A stretch of DNA of 37,901 nucleotides from Chitinophagales bacterium (GTDB lineage: Bacteria > Bacteroidota > Bacteroidia > Chitinophagales > Chitinophagaceae). The DNA lies in the NCBI GenBank assembly GCA_015655435.1, contig JAATFC010000262.1:1-37901 (forward strand). Reading direction: 5' to 3'. Of this stretch, positions 36,784-37,901 are shown piece by piece. A program made the translations under genes and the position numbers. The notes below the pieces were generated by a model, which worked only from the letters and a program-made list of their open reading frames with translations, was not told the DNA's origin and did not search any database. Positions within the stretch are counted from its first letter, which is position 1. Each line of letters begins with the position of its first letter.

Positions 36784-37901
36784 ATGGCGGACTTGAAATT
36801 ACAACGCAACTTTGGTATTGCCGCGCACATCGATGCCGGTAAGACCACGACTACCGAGCGTATCCTGCGCTATACGGGTATGATCCACAAGATTGGTGAA
36901 GTACACGACGGTGGTGCTACTACTGACTGGATGGCACAGGAAAAAGAAAGAGGTATTACCATTACATCTGCAGCGGTTAGCTGTAAATGGCCTTTCCCAA
37001 CTGTACAGGGTCAGAAATTTGAAGGCACTAAAGATTACGCTTTTAACATCATCGATACTCCAGGCCACGTGGACTTTACTATTGAGGTAGAACGTTCTAT
37101 GCGTGTATTGGATGGTTTGATTGCTTTGTTCTCTGCGGTTGATGGTGTAGAACCACAATCTGAGACGGTATGGCGTCAAGCGAACCGTTACCGTGTACCG
37201 CGTATCGGTTTTGTAAATAAAATGGATCGTCAAGGTGCAGACTTCTTGATGGTTGTGAATCAATTGCACGAAATGTTGGGTGCTAATGCAGTGCCTTTAC
37301 AGTTGCCAATCGGTGCCGAAGATGATTTCAAAGGTGTCGTAGATTTAATCAAGAACGTCGGTATCATTTGGGATGATTCCACAGAAGGTATGACATATAC
37401 CGAGATTCCTGTACCGGATGACATGAAAGCGGATGTAGAAGAATGGAGAGCCAAATTGGTTGAAGCCGTAGCTGAATACGATGAAAACCTGATGGAAAAA
37501 TTCTTTGATGACCCTAATTCTATCACAGAAGATGAAATGCACGAAGCTATCCGTAAGGCAGCCATCGATCTAAGCATCATCCCTATGATGTGTGGTTCAT
37601 CCTTCAAAAATAAAGGAGTACAGACTGCTCTTGATGCCGTTTGTCGTTACCTGCCTTCTCCAATAGATGTTGGTGATGTAGTAGGTTTGAACCCAGATAC
37701 AGAAAAAGAAGAACGCCGTGCTCCAGATCCTAAAGCACCATTTTCTGCACTGGCATTCAAAATCATGACCGATCCATTCGTCGGACGTTTGGCATTCTTC
37801 CGTTGTTATTCCGGTCATTTGGATGCGGGTTCTTATGTAAGAAACGTACGTAGCGGTAAGAACGAACGTATCAGCCGTATCATGAAAATGTTCGCCAACA
37901 A
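36784..37901 (+). CDS. fusA: Elongation factor G, 5' part
   Basis: The frame runs off the window, giving 372 of about 700 residues. EF-G moves tRNA and mRNA through the ribosome using GTP. All G-domain motifs are intact: AHIDAGKT (14-21), RGITI (56-60), DTPGH (91-95), NKMD (145-148) and the SSFKNKG region. Domain II begins before the edge. The gene is not preceded by rpsL and rpsG as in the usual str operon; instead it has its own promoter next to a divergent rhamnosidase. Whether rpsJ follows cannot be seen. The motifs look canonical rather than like an accessory EF-G2. Confidence 0.97.
   Translation, partial: MADLKLQRNFGIAAHIDAGKTTTTERILRYTGMIHKIGEVHDGGATTDWMAQEKERGITITSAAVSCKWPFPTVQGQKFEGTKDYAFNIIDTPGHVDFTIEVERSMRVLDGLIALFSAVDGVEPQSETVWRQANRYRVPRIGFVNKMDRQGADFLMVVNQLHEMLGANAVPLQLPIGAEDDFKGVVDLIKNVGIIWDDSTEGMTYTEIPVPDDMKADVEEWRAKLVEAVAEYDENLMEKFFDDPNSITEDEMHEAIRKAAIDLSIIPMMCGSSFKNKGVQTALDAVCRYLPSPIDVGDVVGLNPDTEKEERRAPDPKAPFSALAFKIMTDPFVGRLAFFRCYSGHLDAGSYVRNVRSGKNERISRIMKMFAN

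Overview
The window reads as ordinary chromosome of a Bacteroidota bacterium, most likely a Chitinophagaceae-type soil or plant-associated organism. This rests on Bacteroidota-type -7 boxes (TAnnTTTG) upstream of many genes, with few clear Shine-Dalgarno sites. A lipoprotein Omp85 protein (TamL-like), a TonB_C/MORN-type periplasmic protein, GH43 and GH78 pectin-side-chain enzymes and about 40% GC coding sequence also fit. The genus is inference. I see no prophage, insertion sequence, integron or CRISPR array.

Layout. 1-3525: the 3' end of a LytS-type sensor kinase with its LytTR response regulator, then a BlaI/M56-peptidase pair. 3655-8611: acyl-CoA thioesterase (-), FtsK, PanB and a secreted PEGA-like protein. 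8757-10952: catalase-peroxidase KatG (-). 11343-13401: two secreted GH43 enzymes. 13476-13639: two tandem tRNA-Gln genes (-) with anticodons CTG and TTG, a promoter and a shared terminator. 13783-20314: RecC, a SpoU/TrmH-family RNA methyltransferase (-) and a divergent TamL-like outer-membrane protein. 20446-23414: ROK sugar kinase, AIM24 family protein and TauE/SafE transporter. 23613-27233: aldo/keto reductase (-), then a Crp/Fnr regulator and two pirins. 27300-28825: a frameshifted TonB_C-type protein and a small lipoprotein (-). 29170-33576: the most unusual locus, a GrpE-like small protein, a divergent 847-residue Hsp70 and a single-pass membrane protein in one apparent operon. 33859-36522: GH78 alpha-L-rhamnosidase (-). 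36784-end: fusA, cut by the window edge.

The genes are mostly independent housekeeping or single-function units. The clear functional groups are the kinase/regulator pair, the BlaI/M56 pair, the arabinan/rhamnose-side-chain hydrolases, the Crp-pirin cluster and the Hsp70 trio. The Hsp70 trio is the best candidate for an undescribed system. It pairs a reduced GrpE-like exchange factor and an Hsp70 that carries extra sequence between its ATPase and substrate domains with a membrane protein whose N-terminal half appears cytosolic and C-terminal half periplasmic. No J-domain protein is encoded beside it.

Intergenic DNA has its own structure. Three different short-repeat arrays sit directly in front of start codons (lytTR regulator, panB, second pirin). 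A REP-like inverted element follows the Hsp70 operon. Several genes have a -7 box only 4-6 bases before the start codon, which suggests leaderless transcripts.
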